Assembly (NCBI GenBank): GCA_029937635.1
Contig: JAPYPM010000015.1
Location: 1-17,761 of the forward strand
Length of the DNA: 17,761 nucleotides
DNA from: Nitrospinaceae bacterium
Lineage (GTDB): Bacteria > Nitrospinota > Nitrospinia > Nitrospinales > VA-1
Direction: 5' to 3'
Shown here in pieces: positions 7,819 through 15,595 of this stretch. The first letter of the stretch is position 1; the number at the start of each line of letters is the position of its first letter. Made by a program: the position numbers and the translations under genes. Below the pieces are notes generated by a model. That model had not been told where the DNA came from. It did not search any database and saw nothing but the letters and a program-made list of their open reading frames with translations.

Positions 7819-7856
7819 GATTTTGACATTTCCCGTCTGCCAAAATCTCTTTTTTG
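7819..7856 (+). terminator. Rho-independent terminator of the Fic gene
   Basis: GATTTTGAC (7819-7827) pairs with GCCAAAATC (7839-7847) at 8 of 9 positions around an 11-nt loop, followed by a T-rich run at 7848-7855. It lies 26 bp after the Fic stop codon. Confidence 0.65.
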
Positions 7857-7873
7857 ATTTCTCTCTAACTCTC

Positions 7874-7943
7874 AGAACTACTCAGCTTTTCGCTGTGCTT
7901 CGCGGAGACGGTTAGAATCGAGTCCCCGTCCCTCCGCCATTTT
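7874..7943 (+). repeat. Right attachment-like repeat (tRNA 3'-end-like)
   Basis: Block B (7874-7901) is followed 3 bp later by block A (7905-7942), which ends in the tRNA-like TCCCTCCGCCA. Similarity to the left copy is 24/28 for B and 29/38 for A. The 5 bp GACGG (7907-7911) and CCGTC (7927-7931) could pair, but the spacing is not that of a normal T-arm, and no acceptor 5' strand is found upstream, so this is not an intact tRNA. An integrase remnant starts about 20 bp further right, the usual position of an integrase gene relative to its attachment site. Confidence 0.55.
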
Positions 7944-7963
7944 CTTTAATAGCAAGGACTTAG

Positions 7964-8400
7964 GTAGCAAGTTTCGAAGGTGAGCCATTACCATGCGTAC
8001 TTGCACCTAATCTATGCCTCTCACGGCACCATGTATTCTATTTCCGTTGGCCCATCGCGAAGCACCTGCATCCGCACGGCAAGTCGTCCCATGTGAAGTT
8101 GTCGTTGGGTACGCGGGAGCCACGCATTGCTTTCCTGTTTGCCCGCATTCTCGCATACCTTGGGGCGCGACTGTTGGATGATAGCCTGGGCGGTACGGTG
8201 CGATACGACGAGATCAGAGCGTTATTGAAGGATCATTTCACCCGGCTTCTGGATCAGAAGAAAGAGGCCATTGGGGTGAACGGCCGCAAAGCCCATCAGG
8301 ATTTTGATCTTGATGCTGTTTACGAAACCGAGTTCGCTGATTTTTTCATGGATATTCATAATATTTTTCTCAACAGTATTTCAAACTTTTTTCGTATGTT
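7964..8400 (+). pseudogene. Tyrosine integrase remnant, N-terminal DUF6538-like part
   Basis: The frame opens right after a TAG (7961-7963) and reads PCVLAPNLCLSRHHVFYFRW, then HGKSSHVKLSLGTREPRIA, then a helical stretch. This is the typical start of alphaproteobacterial integrases with a DUF6538 N-terminal domain (R-G-x-V-Y-x-F-R-R-x-x-P, then S-L-G-T-x-x-x-x-x-A). No ATG, GTG or TTG in this frame precedes the conserved block, so the original start is lost; a GTG at 8093 is internal. The catalytic domain with its R-H-R-Y set is missing: after about 8400 the frame runs through sequence antisense to the neighbouring kinase and stops at 8554. The gene is truncated at both ends and cannot encode an active recombinase. 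The exact 3' breakpoint is uncertain by some tens of bases. Confidence 0.72.
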
Positions 8401-8493
8401 TCAAAATTCGACTTCAAACTTATGCACCGAAGACCGATGCGCTTGGCTATATCTGGATCATCGTCAACCAGGATCCAGGCAGGCTTCGTTGTT

Positions 8494-10149
8494 TCAATTT
8501 TGGTCATCATCCAATGCGCGGCGTACGGCGAATGCGAGTTCTTCGTGGTTGTAAGGCTTGCTCAAATGACCGCCAGCCAGACGGCTTGGGTCTTGCCCTT
8601 CGCCATGGGCATCGTCCTGATATTGCCCGGCGAAACCGCTGATTAGCAGAACTTTCAGTGTTGGGCGGCGCTCGCGTGCCATCAAGGCAGTCCTCCGGCC
8701 ATCCAACTCGCTTGGCATGATGACGTCACAGAACAACAGATCAATGTCCTCGCGATCGCGCAAAATGTCGAGGGCTTGACAGCCATTGTTGGCGGTCAAG
8801 GTTTTGTAGCCGAGGCTTTCCAGGTGTAAAACCGCCACATTAAGTAGGTCTTCCTCGTCATCGACAATAAGGATCGTTTCGTTCCCTCGAGGCGGATTGA
8901 TTTGTTGATCCGATCCGGCTTCAGCATCGGGCGCCATTACATAGGCTCGGGGCAGGTAGATGCGGAACGTCGTTCCCGCGCCAAGTTCCGAATAGACCTC
9001 TATATGACCACCTGAGCGTTCGACGAAGCCATACACCATGCTCAGGCCAAGCCCACTGCCCTTGCCAACACCCTTGGTCGTGAAAAACGGTTCGAATAAC
9101 TTATCCTTGACCTCTTCCGTCATGCCGCTGCCTGTGTCACTGACCGAGATCATTACAAACTCTCCCGCCGTGGCCGACGGATTGCCGTCTACGTGTTTGT
9201 CGTCCAGGACCTTGTTAGCGCTCTCCAGGGCCAGGGTTCCACCCTCGGGCATGGCATCGCGGGCATTGAGGGAGAGGTTGATGAGGGCATCCCCAAGGTC
9301 ACCCTGGTCGACCTCGACCGGCCACAAATCAACGGCATGACGATCCTCGACACTGATCGCCGGCGTCACCGACTTGGCGATCAAATCCGTCAATTGCGCA
9401 ATAAATTCGTTAACGGCCGTTGGCTCTGTCTCGCTTGGCCGATTGGCTGTGGAGCTAAGCAACTTTTTGGTTAATTCGGCGCCGCGCATGGTTGCATTGG
9501 CCACGAGCTCCAGATACTGATTAAGTTCAGGGTCTTCGTTGATCCGCCTTTGCACGATCTCGGTGAAGCCCATGATGATGCCGAGGATGTTGTTGAAATC
9601 ATGCGCAATGCCGCTTGCTAACTGGCCTATCGCATCCATTTTTTGGGGCCGTCGAATTTGCTCCTCAAGTTGTTTCCGCTCTGTGACATCGCGAAGGATG
9701 ACGTTGAAAAGTCTTTCTTCGCCAAGGTCGAGACTGCTTACCGTGACTTCGGCGGGAAATTCCGAGTCGTCCTTGCGAAGGCCGATAATCCCGTCGCGCT
9801 CTGACATCTTCCGGCTTTCCTCACCAGAGGCGCCAAATTTGGTCATATTTTGGGAATGACGATCTCGGAACCGTTCCGGTATGAGCATATCGATGGATTG
9901 GCCCAAAACTTCGTCCTCGCGATATCCGAACGTGTCCAGAGCGCCTTTATTAAATGTCAATATGTTGCCGCTCTCATCGGTGGCGATAATGGCATCCGGA
10001 GCGATGTTGAGAATTTCCGCGAACCTTGCTTCTAGCTGTTTACGCTCGGTGATATCCTGGAAACTACCTAAAATTGCCTCCTCCCCGGCATATTTGATGG
10101 CTCTCATGGAATGAATAGTCTGGACACGCAGACCATCGGCACGGCACAA
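8494..10149 (-). CDS. PAS sensor histidine kinase with C-terminal receiver, N-terminally truncated
   Basis: Using the TTG at 10149 as residue 1: the end of a PAS domain (1-38, ending GSFQDITERKQ), a complete PAS domain (39-160, ending LRDVTERKQ), a histidine kinase core and a receiver. The phospho-accepting His183 lies in ASGIAHDFNNILG, the N-box is NLSLNARDAMPEGG (N295), G-boxes are SDTGSGM and GKGSGLGL, and the ATPase domain ends near 400. The receiver (about 424-550) has Asp430/431, phospho-accepting Asp475 in CDVIMP and Lys531. The open frame continues 5' of the TTG for only a few codons that still read like PAS (PEEPLEL) before a TGA, so at least most of one PAS domain is missing. No good start or ribosome site exists. 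A shortened product could be made, but loss of sensing is likely and it may be a pseudogene. Confidence 0.8.
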   Translation of the reverse strand: MCRADGLRVQTIHSMRAIKYAGEEAILGSFQDITERKQLEARFAEILNIAPDAIIATDESGNILTFNKGALDTFGYREDEVLGQSIDMLIPERFRDRHSQNMTKFGASGEESRKMSERDGIIGLRKDDSEFPAEVTVSSLDLGEERLFNVILRDVTERKQLEEQIRRPQKMDAIGQLASGIAHDFNNILGIIMGFTEIVQRRINEDPELNQYLELVANATMRGAELTKKLLSSTANRPSETEPTAVNEFIAQLTDLIAKSVTPAISVEDRHAVDLWPVEVDQGDLGDALINLSLNARDAMPEGGTLALESANKVLDDKHVDGNPSATAGEFVMISVSDTGSGMTEEVKDKLFEPFFTTKGVGKGSGLGLSMVYGFVERSGGHIEVYSELGAGTTFRIYLPRAYVMAPDAEAGSDQQINPPRGNETILIVDDEEDLLNVAVLHLESLGYKTLTANNGCQALDILRDREDIDLLFCDVIMPSELDGRRTALMARERRPTLKVLLISGFAGQYQDDAHGEGQDPSRLAGGHLSKPYNHEELAFAVRRALDDDQN

Positions 10150-10186
10150 TTCAAGCGGTTCTTCAGGGACAAACCCGGAAGAGTTC

Positions 10187-12379
10187 TTGCTTCACAGCAA
10201 GGACCTCGGCGGGGGTGAATATCAGTCGGAAATCAGCGCGCCGGCGATCCATTGCGGCGGCTGCATGCGCGCCATCGAAAAGGGTCTCGGCGTATTGCCG
10301 GGCGTCGAATTTGTCCGCGTTAACCTGTCGACCAAACGCGTGAGAGTGCACTGGCGGACGCCCGGCTGCGAACCCAAATCCATATTGAGCGCGCTACGGG
10401 ATCTCGGTTTTGAAGGGCATATAGTAGCGAGTGCCGGCACGGCGCGTGACGACGACCCGGTCATGCGGATGTTGGTTCGGTGCCTGGCGGTCACGGGATT
10501 TGGCGCCGCCAATGTAATGGGGCTGTCCATATCGGTCTGGTCGGGCGCGGATCCGGCGACGCAATGGACATTCCATTGGATCTCGGCCGCCATCGCCATT
10601 CCCTGCGCGCTCTACGGCGGGCGACCCTTCTTCGGCTCCGCCTATTCGGCCCTGCGGGCATATCGTCTGAATATGGATGTGCCCATTTCCCTGGCGATAT
10701 TATTGGCTTTGGCGCTGAGCCTGTATGAAACCATTACCAAAGGGGGAAACGTCTATTTTGACGCGGCGATCACCTTGCCGTTTTTACTGTTGATCGGGCG
10801 GACCCTGGACCATTCGATGCGCGAGCGGGCCCGCAGTGTGGTGAAGGGATTGCAGCGGCTGTCACCTCGTGGCGTCTTCGTCAAACAAAGAGATGGAACA
10901 AAGTTTTATCAGGCCATAGAGAACATCCAAGTCGGCACCCATTTGTCCATCGAGCCGGGAGAACGCCTGGCGCTTGATGGCGTGGTCACGGCCGGTCGGA
11001 GCGATGTGGATTGTTCGTTCGTGACGGGGGAGAGTTGGCCTGAAACCGTCGAAGTCGGCTCGCCATTGCGTGCCGGCATGGTCAATCTGACCGGGACATT
11101 GGATATGACGGTGTCCGCCTTGGCCCGAGATTCGTTTCTGGGCGAGATCATCCAGATCATGGCGCAGGCGGAGGATGCGCGGCCAAGGCAATCACAATGG
11201 GCCGATCGGGCCGCGGAAATTTATGCGCCGGCGGTTCATGGTATTGCCGCGTTCACCTTTGCCGGCTGGCTGATGGCGACTGGCGATTGGCATTTGGCGA
11301 TCACGACCGCCGTGGCCGTTCTTATCATTACCTGCCCCTGTGCGTTGGGGTTGGCGATACCAATCGTCCAGGTCGTAGCCATCGGTCGTCTTTTGAAGCA
11401 CGGCATACTGGCCAAGGGTGCCGGCGCCTTGGAACGGTTGGCAAATGTTGACACCGTAATTTTTGACAAAACCGGAACGCTGACCCTTGGCAGGCCCAAG
11501 CTGCGCCACGAGACAGAGATTGACGAAATGGCGCTGTCCTTGGCGGCCGCCATGGCCAAACATGCACGCCATCCGCTGTCCCAGTGCCTCCATCGGGCGG
11601 CCATCGACAATGGACTGGCGATACGGAATCTAGGCGATGTCATCGAGCAGCCTGGTTTTGGGCTAGAGGCCGACATTGGCGGTGTCCGTGTCCGACTTGG
11701 CAAACGGGACTGGTGTGTGCAGGGAAGCGATGCATTGGCGCAAGGCAGGGAGCAGAGCACCGCCTTGGAAGCTGTCCTGAGCGAAGGGGGTAAAGAACGG
11801 GCATGCTTCCATTTTGATGATCTGGAGCGCAGAGATGCCCGGGCGGCGATCGCCAGTCTTATCTCGCGTGGTTATGCAATCGAGATGCTCTCCGGCGATC
11901 ATGCCGCCGCGGTGGCGCAATTGGCGGACAGCCTTGGCATTAGCCGTGCCCAGTCGGGCTGCTTGCCACAACAAAAATCAGCCCACATTGAGGCATTGGA
12001 GAACGAAGGCCGCACGGTCCTAATGATCGGCGATGGCCTAAACGATTGCCCTGCCCTTCAGGCGGCATCAATTTCGATGTCTCCATCGAGTGCCATTGAA
12101 ATCAGCCGCAATGCGGCGGACCTGGTTTTTCTTCGCGAAAGCCTGATGGCTGTTCCCCTCGCCATCAATGTGGCGAAAAGAGCGCGAACTCTGATCATGC
12201 AGAACCTGGTGTTGGCGGTGGGTTACAACATGGTCGCCGTGCCCATTGCGGTTTTCGGTTTCGCCAGCCCGCTGATGGCGGCGATCGCCATGTCGTCCTC
12301 ATCCCTGTTGGTTACGCTGAATGCGCTCCGTTTGGGGCTAAATGATCGACGATCTTCCGAATTGCGAAGTGGCCCATAG
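10187..12379 (+). CDS. FixI/CcoI-like copper-transporting P1B-type ATPase
   Basis: This 730-residue protein has an N-terminal heavy-metal domain with Cys23-x-x-Cys26 (APAIHCGGCMRAIE), then membrane helices, the actuator loop with TGE (280-282), the intramembrane metal motif Cys383-Pro-Cys385, the phosphorylation site DKTGTLT (Asp427), the HP dipeptide (462-463), GDGLNDCPAL (615-624), and a last helix with MSSSSLLVTLNALRL. Spacing and wording match FixI/CcoI, which export Cu(I) across the inner membrane for cbb3 oxidase assembly. The start is a TTG with GGAAG 5 nt upstream. Upstream codons in frame still read NPEEF before LLHSKDLGGG, which resembles family N-termini, so the original start has probably been lost at the junction with the kinase. 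No fixG, fixH, fixS or oxidase genes are adjacent. A general copper-export ATPase is the alternative. Confidence 0.88.
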   Translation: MLHSKDLGGGEYQSEISAPAIHCGGCMRAIEKGLGVLPGVEFVRVNLSTKRVRVHWRTPGCEPKSILSALRDLGFEGHIVASAGTARDDDPVMRMLVRCLAVTGFGAANVMGLSISVWSGADPATQWTFHWISAAIAIPCALYGGRPFFGSAYSALRAYRLNMDVPISLAILLALALSLYETITKGGNVYFDAAITLPFLLLIGRTLDHSMRERARSVVKGLQRLSPRGVFVKQRDGTKFYQAIENIQVGTHLSIEPGERLALDGVVTAGRSDVDCSFVTGESWPETVEVGSPLRAGMVNLTGTLDMTVSALARDSFLGEIIQIMAQAEDARPRQSQWADRAAEIYAPAVHGIAAFTFAGWLMATGDWHLAITTAVAVLIITCPCALGLAIPIVQVVAIGRLLKHGILAKGAGALERLANVDTVIFDKTGTLTLGRPKLRHETEIDEMALSLAAAMAKHARHPLSQCLHRAAIDNGLAIRNLGDVIEQPGFGLEADIGGVRVRLGKRDWCVQGSDALAQGREQSTALEAVLSEGGKERACFHFDDLERRDARAAIASLISRGYAIEMLSGDHAAAVAQLADSLGISRAQSGCLPQQKSAHIEALENEGRTVLMIGDGLNDCPALQAASISMSPSSAIEISRNAADLVFLRESLMAVPLAINVAKRARTLIMQNLVLAVGYNMVAVPIAVFGFASPLMAAIAMSSSSLLVTLNALRLGLNDRRSSELRSGP

Positions 12380-12583
12380 CTGAAAAACAACCATCAAGTT
12401 CGCAAATCGCCATTTCGGAGTTGGTTTATAAATATCTCTGGACAGCCGCTTATGGCACGAACCGCACATCACGGAGCGTTAGCCACATTGCCACTGTTCA
12501 CCTAACTTCAAGCATCCACCGCTGAACTGGCGACCATCGCGAATGACTCATTTCGGAAGCCGCGCATCGGTTTCAGGCCGAGG
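12380..12583. other. Spacer after the copper ATPase
   Basis: No ORF, terminator or RNA is supported here. In intact fix/cco operons a small FixS/CcoS gene often follows the ATPase gene; none is readable in this interval. Confidence 0.35.
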
Positions 12584-12925
12584 TCAGTCCAAGAATATAT
12601 TCCTGCACCGCCGCGAATTCCGGCTCCAGTTCACTATGCGTTTTTCGATAGCGGCGACGTCGTCCGCCCTGGCGGCTTCCTCCGGTTCCGTGCGCAGATC
12701 CGCCATGGCATTGGCGCCTACGGCACGGGATGAAGATTTCAGCTTGTGTGCGCCCGCGCCAACCCCAGCGACGTCCTTGACTTTCCTGGCGGCAAGGATA
12801 TCCACGACATCGGGGTTCGCGGGTTCGATGAAATTGCCAAGAATTTCGATCACCAGTTCGTCGTCATCGCCGAACATCTCCTTGATGGCCGGCCGGGCGC
12901 CCCTTTCGGCCGAACTCTCGGCCAT
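12584..12925 (-). pseudogene. HPt-domain fragment of a phosphorelay protein
   Basis: From the ATG at 12925 this gives 113 residues. EMFGDDDELVIEILGNFIE then AHKLKSSSRAVGANAMADL form an HPt domain, with His60 in AHKLKSSSR as the phosphorylated residue. HPt domains pass phosphate between receiver domains. The frame stays open upstream to 13099, but those codons are not HPt-like and run antisense to a small membrane-peptide gene, so they are not likely to be translated. No ribosome site precedes the ATG. In most relatives this sequence is the C-terminal end of a hybrid kinase or receiver protein, so this looks like a broken 3' end. A free-standing HPt protein is possible. It is not contiguous with the truncated kinase at 8494-10149. 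Confidence 0.55.
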
Positions 12926-13064
12926 CCAAGATGAAACCGGCCATGTGCCGTTGGTCTCTTCTTCCGCAACGGAGAGATTTCGCACAACCGTGTATCTGGC
13001 TATACTGATGCGCTGTCGTTGTTGCTGTGAGCTATCGGATAAAGGTAAACGAGCGGGGCAAGCA

Positions 13065-13154
13065 ATGTTTTGGATTGGGTCAATACTTGGCATCATCATT
13101 TGTGCGCTGCTGATGTACGGAGCTTGGAGGTTGGTTCGGTCATTGGATGAGTGA
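13065..13154 (+). CDS. 29-residue single-helix membrane peptide
   Basis: The ATG at 13065 has GGGG 6 nt upstream and encodes 29 residues. FWIGSILGIIICALLMYGAW (2-21) is a clean transmembrane helix, followed by a basic/acidic tail RLVRSLDE, so the C-terminus is probably cytoplasmic. It does not match FixS/CcoS or CcoQ well enough to name. It stands alone between the HPt fragment and the thioredoxin gene, both on the other strand. Confidence is limited by the short length. Confidence 0.45.
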   Translation: MFWIGSILGIIICALLMYGAWRLVRSLDE

Positions 13155-13385
13155 AGACTTCAACATCACCGCTTTCCATGAAAATTTGCGGCATCCGCGA
13201 CACGCTCTATCACCGCACCTTGGTATAAGGCCTAAATGTGACCCTGGTCGGAAGATTGAGCAGGCGAGCGGCGAGCCAGTGAAAATCAAAATCGGTCTGG
13301 ATTTTTCCAGCGTGGATCAAAATTCACCTCGCCCCGGCAGCCCCGCAACCTCCTCCGCAGCCTCCTGGGGCTTTCAACTTTCAAT
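13155..13385. other. Convergent spacer without a supported gene
   Basis: A short plus-strand frame (13147-13398) has no ribosome site and no recognisable content. GCCCC and GGGGC segments at about 13331-13371 could pair across a long loop, but no T-run follows on either strand, so no terminator is called. Confidence 0.35.
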
Positions 13386-14030
13386 TCACTCAGGCTGATT
13401 AGTTACGCCAGTTACATCGACGATGTCGATGTCGTTGGTAATCTGCGCGACGAAATGACGAATGACAGCTTGCGCGTCATGTGAGTTCCAATCAGCCGGG
13501 CCAGGAAAATAACCCCTGACCATACCGTCATGATCTATGATGAAACTTGTCGGCACGCCGCGCAGGCGGAATGCGGGCCCAACTTTATCGACGGGATCGA
13601 TGTAGTAATCGAGCCTGTCAAGCTTGAGCTTGCGATAAAATCGTTCAATGTCAGCCAATCCGCCCTGATCAATGGACAATGCCACAACGGCGAATCTCCT
13701 TCCGCCAAAATGAGCCTGAAGACTGTTCAGCGAAGGCATCTCCAAAAGGCAGGGGTAACACCACGTAGCCCAGAAATTGAGAAGCACGACTTTCCCGCGA
13801 AAGTGAGAGAGATTGGTGGTGTTTTCGTCGCGGCCCAAGAACGGCGTTCGCGGCGCGGGCCACGGTTTTTGGAACTGGACAAATTTAGACATCTCGCCCT
13901 GAAATTCCAGCGATTGATTTTGACGACCGGCGGATTGCGGGTAAGACAGCAACAGATAGGCGATAGTTGTCGCGGCAAGACCAATGCCAAGTCCTGCCAG
14001 AAGGCTATATTGCACCTTTCGTAGGTTCAT
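13386..14030 (-). CDS. TlpA/ResA-like membrane-anchored thioredoxin
   Basis: From the ATG at 14030 the protein has 214 residues. Residues 8-29 form an N-terminal signal-anchor helix, placing the rest in the periplasm. The thioredoxin fold follows: LSHFRGKVVLLNFWATWCYPC has the active site Cys91-Tyr-Pro-Cys94, and GVPTSFIID supplies the cis-Pro at 160. TlpA-family proteins reduce disulfides in the periplasm, for example for cytochrome c maturation or copper delivery to cytochrome oxidase. The frame extends upstream to a TTG at 14096, but that region is not membrane- or signal-like and has no ribosome site. Near the copper ATPase and cupredoxin-like gene a copper-related redox role is reasonable, but this is inference from context. 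Confidence 0.9.
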   Translation of the reverse strand: MNLRKVQYSLLAGLGIGLAATTIAYLLLSYPQSAGRQNQSLEFQGEMSKFVQFQKPWPAPRTPFLGRDENTTNLSHFRGKVVLLNFWATWCYPCLLEMPSLNSLQAHFGGRRFAVVALSIDQGGLADIERFYRKLKLDRLDYYIDPVDKVGPAFRLRGVPTSFIIDHDGMVRGYFPGPADWNSHDAQAVIRHFVAQITNDIDIVDVTGVTNQPE

Positions 14031-14060
14031 TATTTCAGTGCCGATCATTCGGTCAACGTA

Positions 14061-14110
14061 TGCATTCGATACGTTCAATGCCGACCTCGACTTCAATCAA
14101 TGCATTCGAT
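14061..14110. repeat. Short direct repeat upstream of the thioredoxin gene
   Basis: TGCATTCGAT occurs at 14061-14070 and 14101-14110, 40 bp apart, upstream of the ATG at 14030. It may be a pair of regulator half-sites four helical turns apart, or chance. Confidence 0.25.
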
Positions 14111-14190
14111 TGGAGCCTACGATGTTGATGGGTGCTTACCCGTCAAACGGACGGGGCCAACAGCCAAAAGCGTAGATAAAATTCGCCTAA

Positions 14191-14430
14191 TTAATTTTTC
14201 TTGCTTTCTAGAGCTCTGCTCAAAACAAGTAGTGTCACCGGCCAAATTCCGACCCAGATTCCCAACCGCTCCGCATGAGCCTCCTGCAGCACTGCCTTTA
14301 GGGCGGGATCGCTTATGCTGCTGAGGACTGGCCTTATGATCTCGATATTTGGCCCGAGATACCAAATAATCCAGGCCAGTGGGATTGATAGGACGCCCAG
14401 CCAGAACAGAATTTGAGGTAACTTCTCCAT
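14191..14430 (-). CDS. Small two-helix membrane protein of unknown function
   Basis: This 79-residue protein starts at an ATG with GGAGG 9 nt upstream, the best ribosome site in this part of the window. Two hydrophobic helices are seen: residues 6-25 (QILFWLGVLSIPLAWIIWYL) and 57-72 (GIWVGIWPVTLLVLSR). Between them a loop of about 30 residues (PALKAVLQEAHAERL) is amphipathic. I do not recognise the family. It is on the same strand as the SDR-like gene upstream (173 bp away) and the thioredoxin downstream (160 bp away), spacings that suggest separate or loosely linked transcription. Confidence 0.65.
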   Translation of the reverse strand: MEKLPQILFWLGVLSIPLAWIIWYLGPNIEIIRPVLSSISDPALKAVLQEAHAERLGIWVGIWPVTLLVLSRALESKKN

Positions 14431-14603
14431 CTTTTTTTCCCTCCATTATTCATATCGCATGGTCAATCATTAAGCGTGAATTGCGTTTTGTGGCGTTTCG
14501 CCGGAGTGTTCCTATTTTCCATAACCGAATGGGCTAATCTACGGCCAGCAGGCGAAAAACGAAACCCCGGACTCATAAAATCGGCTTGGTGCTAGCCGCC
14601 ATT

Positions 14604-15473
14604 TCAATTAATCGTGAGATTGTCTGTATCGGCGGCGAAGATTTTCCCATCTATGATTGCATCCGGTTGATTGAGCAAAACTAGAAAATAAGCGGCCAGG
14701 TCGTCAACTTCAAAATTTGGAACCGTCCGGCTGGCGCGAACCATACAAGTGATAAATCCGGGCGCTCGCTCCTCATTTAACAACGCCTCGCATTGTGCCT
14801 CGTATTTGCGAAATTCGCCGCCTGCATCAAATTCCACGCCGGCCGACGGCGCCATCACTTTGGCGATGCTGCTTTGTTCGGCGATGGGAGAGAGTGATGA
14901 AGCCAAAACAAATCGTTTTACGCCAGCGGATTTGGCGGCCTGAACCAAACGTTTAAAGGCCGCCGAATGACGTGCCGCAATTTGCGAGGAATTTTGGTCT
15001 CCTATCGGACGATCCGTTATGGGTGCGAGATGAATGACAGCATCACAGCCTCCCAAGGCACTATCCAGGGTCGCTTGATCCCTGAAATCACCCCTGATCT
15101 CGCGCAGGTTTTCATAACCTTGAAACGCCTTGAAAACTTCGCCGCCGCCGGAATAGAGATCAAGTACAACAACCCTATGTCCATGCTGCAACAGTTTTGG
15201 GACCAAGGCGCTGCCGACATAGCCGGCACCCCCGGCCACAAGCACGGTCCAACCTTTCTTACGGTGCGTGAAGACCAAGAAAAGGGCAAAAAGGATTGCC
15301 GCCGCCGGGAATACAAGGAGCGCAGTGCCGCCGCCCGACGAACCGACGCTCGCGCCATGAGCGGCCGCTGTGTGGATCATCAGGCCGGAGGCCGCTCCGA
15401 CGGCCGGACACAATAAAAAACCAGTCGTAGAGCATTTCTTCGTGTTCGCATTTCCAGCTGTCATTGGCAGCAT
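14604..15473 (-). CDS. Membrane-anchored NAD(P)-binding SDR/epimerase-like protein
   Basis: With the ATG at 15473 the protein has 289 residues. An N-terminal region of about 47 residues that may contain a signal-like segment (18-37) precedes a transmembrane helix at 48-70 and a basic HRKKGW. Then comes an extended-SDR Rossmann fold: VLVAGGAGYVGSALV (78-92) binds the dinucleotide, Asp105 ends strand two, GDFRD (128-132) and CDAVIHLA (143-150) follow, and ASSLSP (191-196) holds the usual catalytic Ser. The catalytic Y-x-x-x-K reads KYEAQCEALL: Tyr224 is present but Cys228 stands where Lys is expected. The protein is thus a membrane-tethered, perhaps catalytically altered, member of the UDP-sugar epimerase-like group. 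ATGs at 15464 and a TTG at 15590 are other possible starts. It is divergent from the cupredoxin-like gene. Confidence 0.8.
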   Translation of the reverse strand: MLPMTAGNANTKKCSTTGFLLCPAVGAASGLMIHTAAAHGASVGSSGGGTALLVFPAAAILFALFLVFTHRKKGWTVLVAGGAGYVGSALVPKLLQHGHRVVVLDLYSGGGEVFKAFQGYENLREIRGDFRDQATLDSALGGCDAVIHLAPITDRPIGDQNSSQIAARHSAAFKRLVQAAKSAGVKRFVLASSLSPIAEQSSIAKVMAPSAGVEFDAGGEFRKYEAQCEALLNEERAPGFITCMVRASRTVPNFEVDDLAAYFLVLLNQPDAIIDGKIFAADTDNLTIN

Positions 15474-15595
15474 TCCATGATGGTGGCAAATTTCCGATAA
15501 TCGCGCGGGCGCCAAACACCTGGAATCAAAATAATTGCGCGGGCCCGCGCGCCGCGCTCTAATCATCATGTATTGACAATGGGAGATCAAGATTC

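Noticed and set aside
8304..8646. Plus-strand frames after the integrase remnant
   Set aside because: They run antisense to the 3' end of the histidine kinase, whose receiver domain is unmistakable.
12543..13154. Plus-strand frame of 203 residues
   Set aside because: Most of it is antisense to the HPt domain; only its last 29 codons have their own start, ribosome site and membrane helix.
13147..13398. Plus-strand frame overlapping the stop of the 29-residue gene
   Set aside because: The ATGA-type overlap is suggestive, but the product has no recognisable features and no ribosome site of its own.
14117..14446. Alternative 109-residue minus-strand frame
   Set aside because: It overlaps the 79-residue membrane protein in another frame; that protein has the correctly spaced GGAGG and two clear helices.
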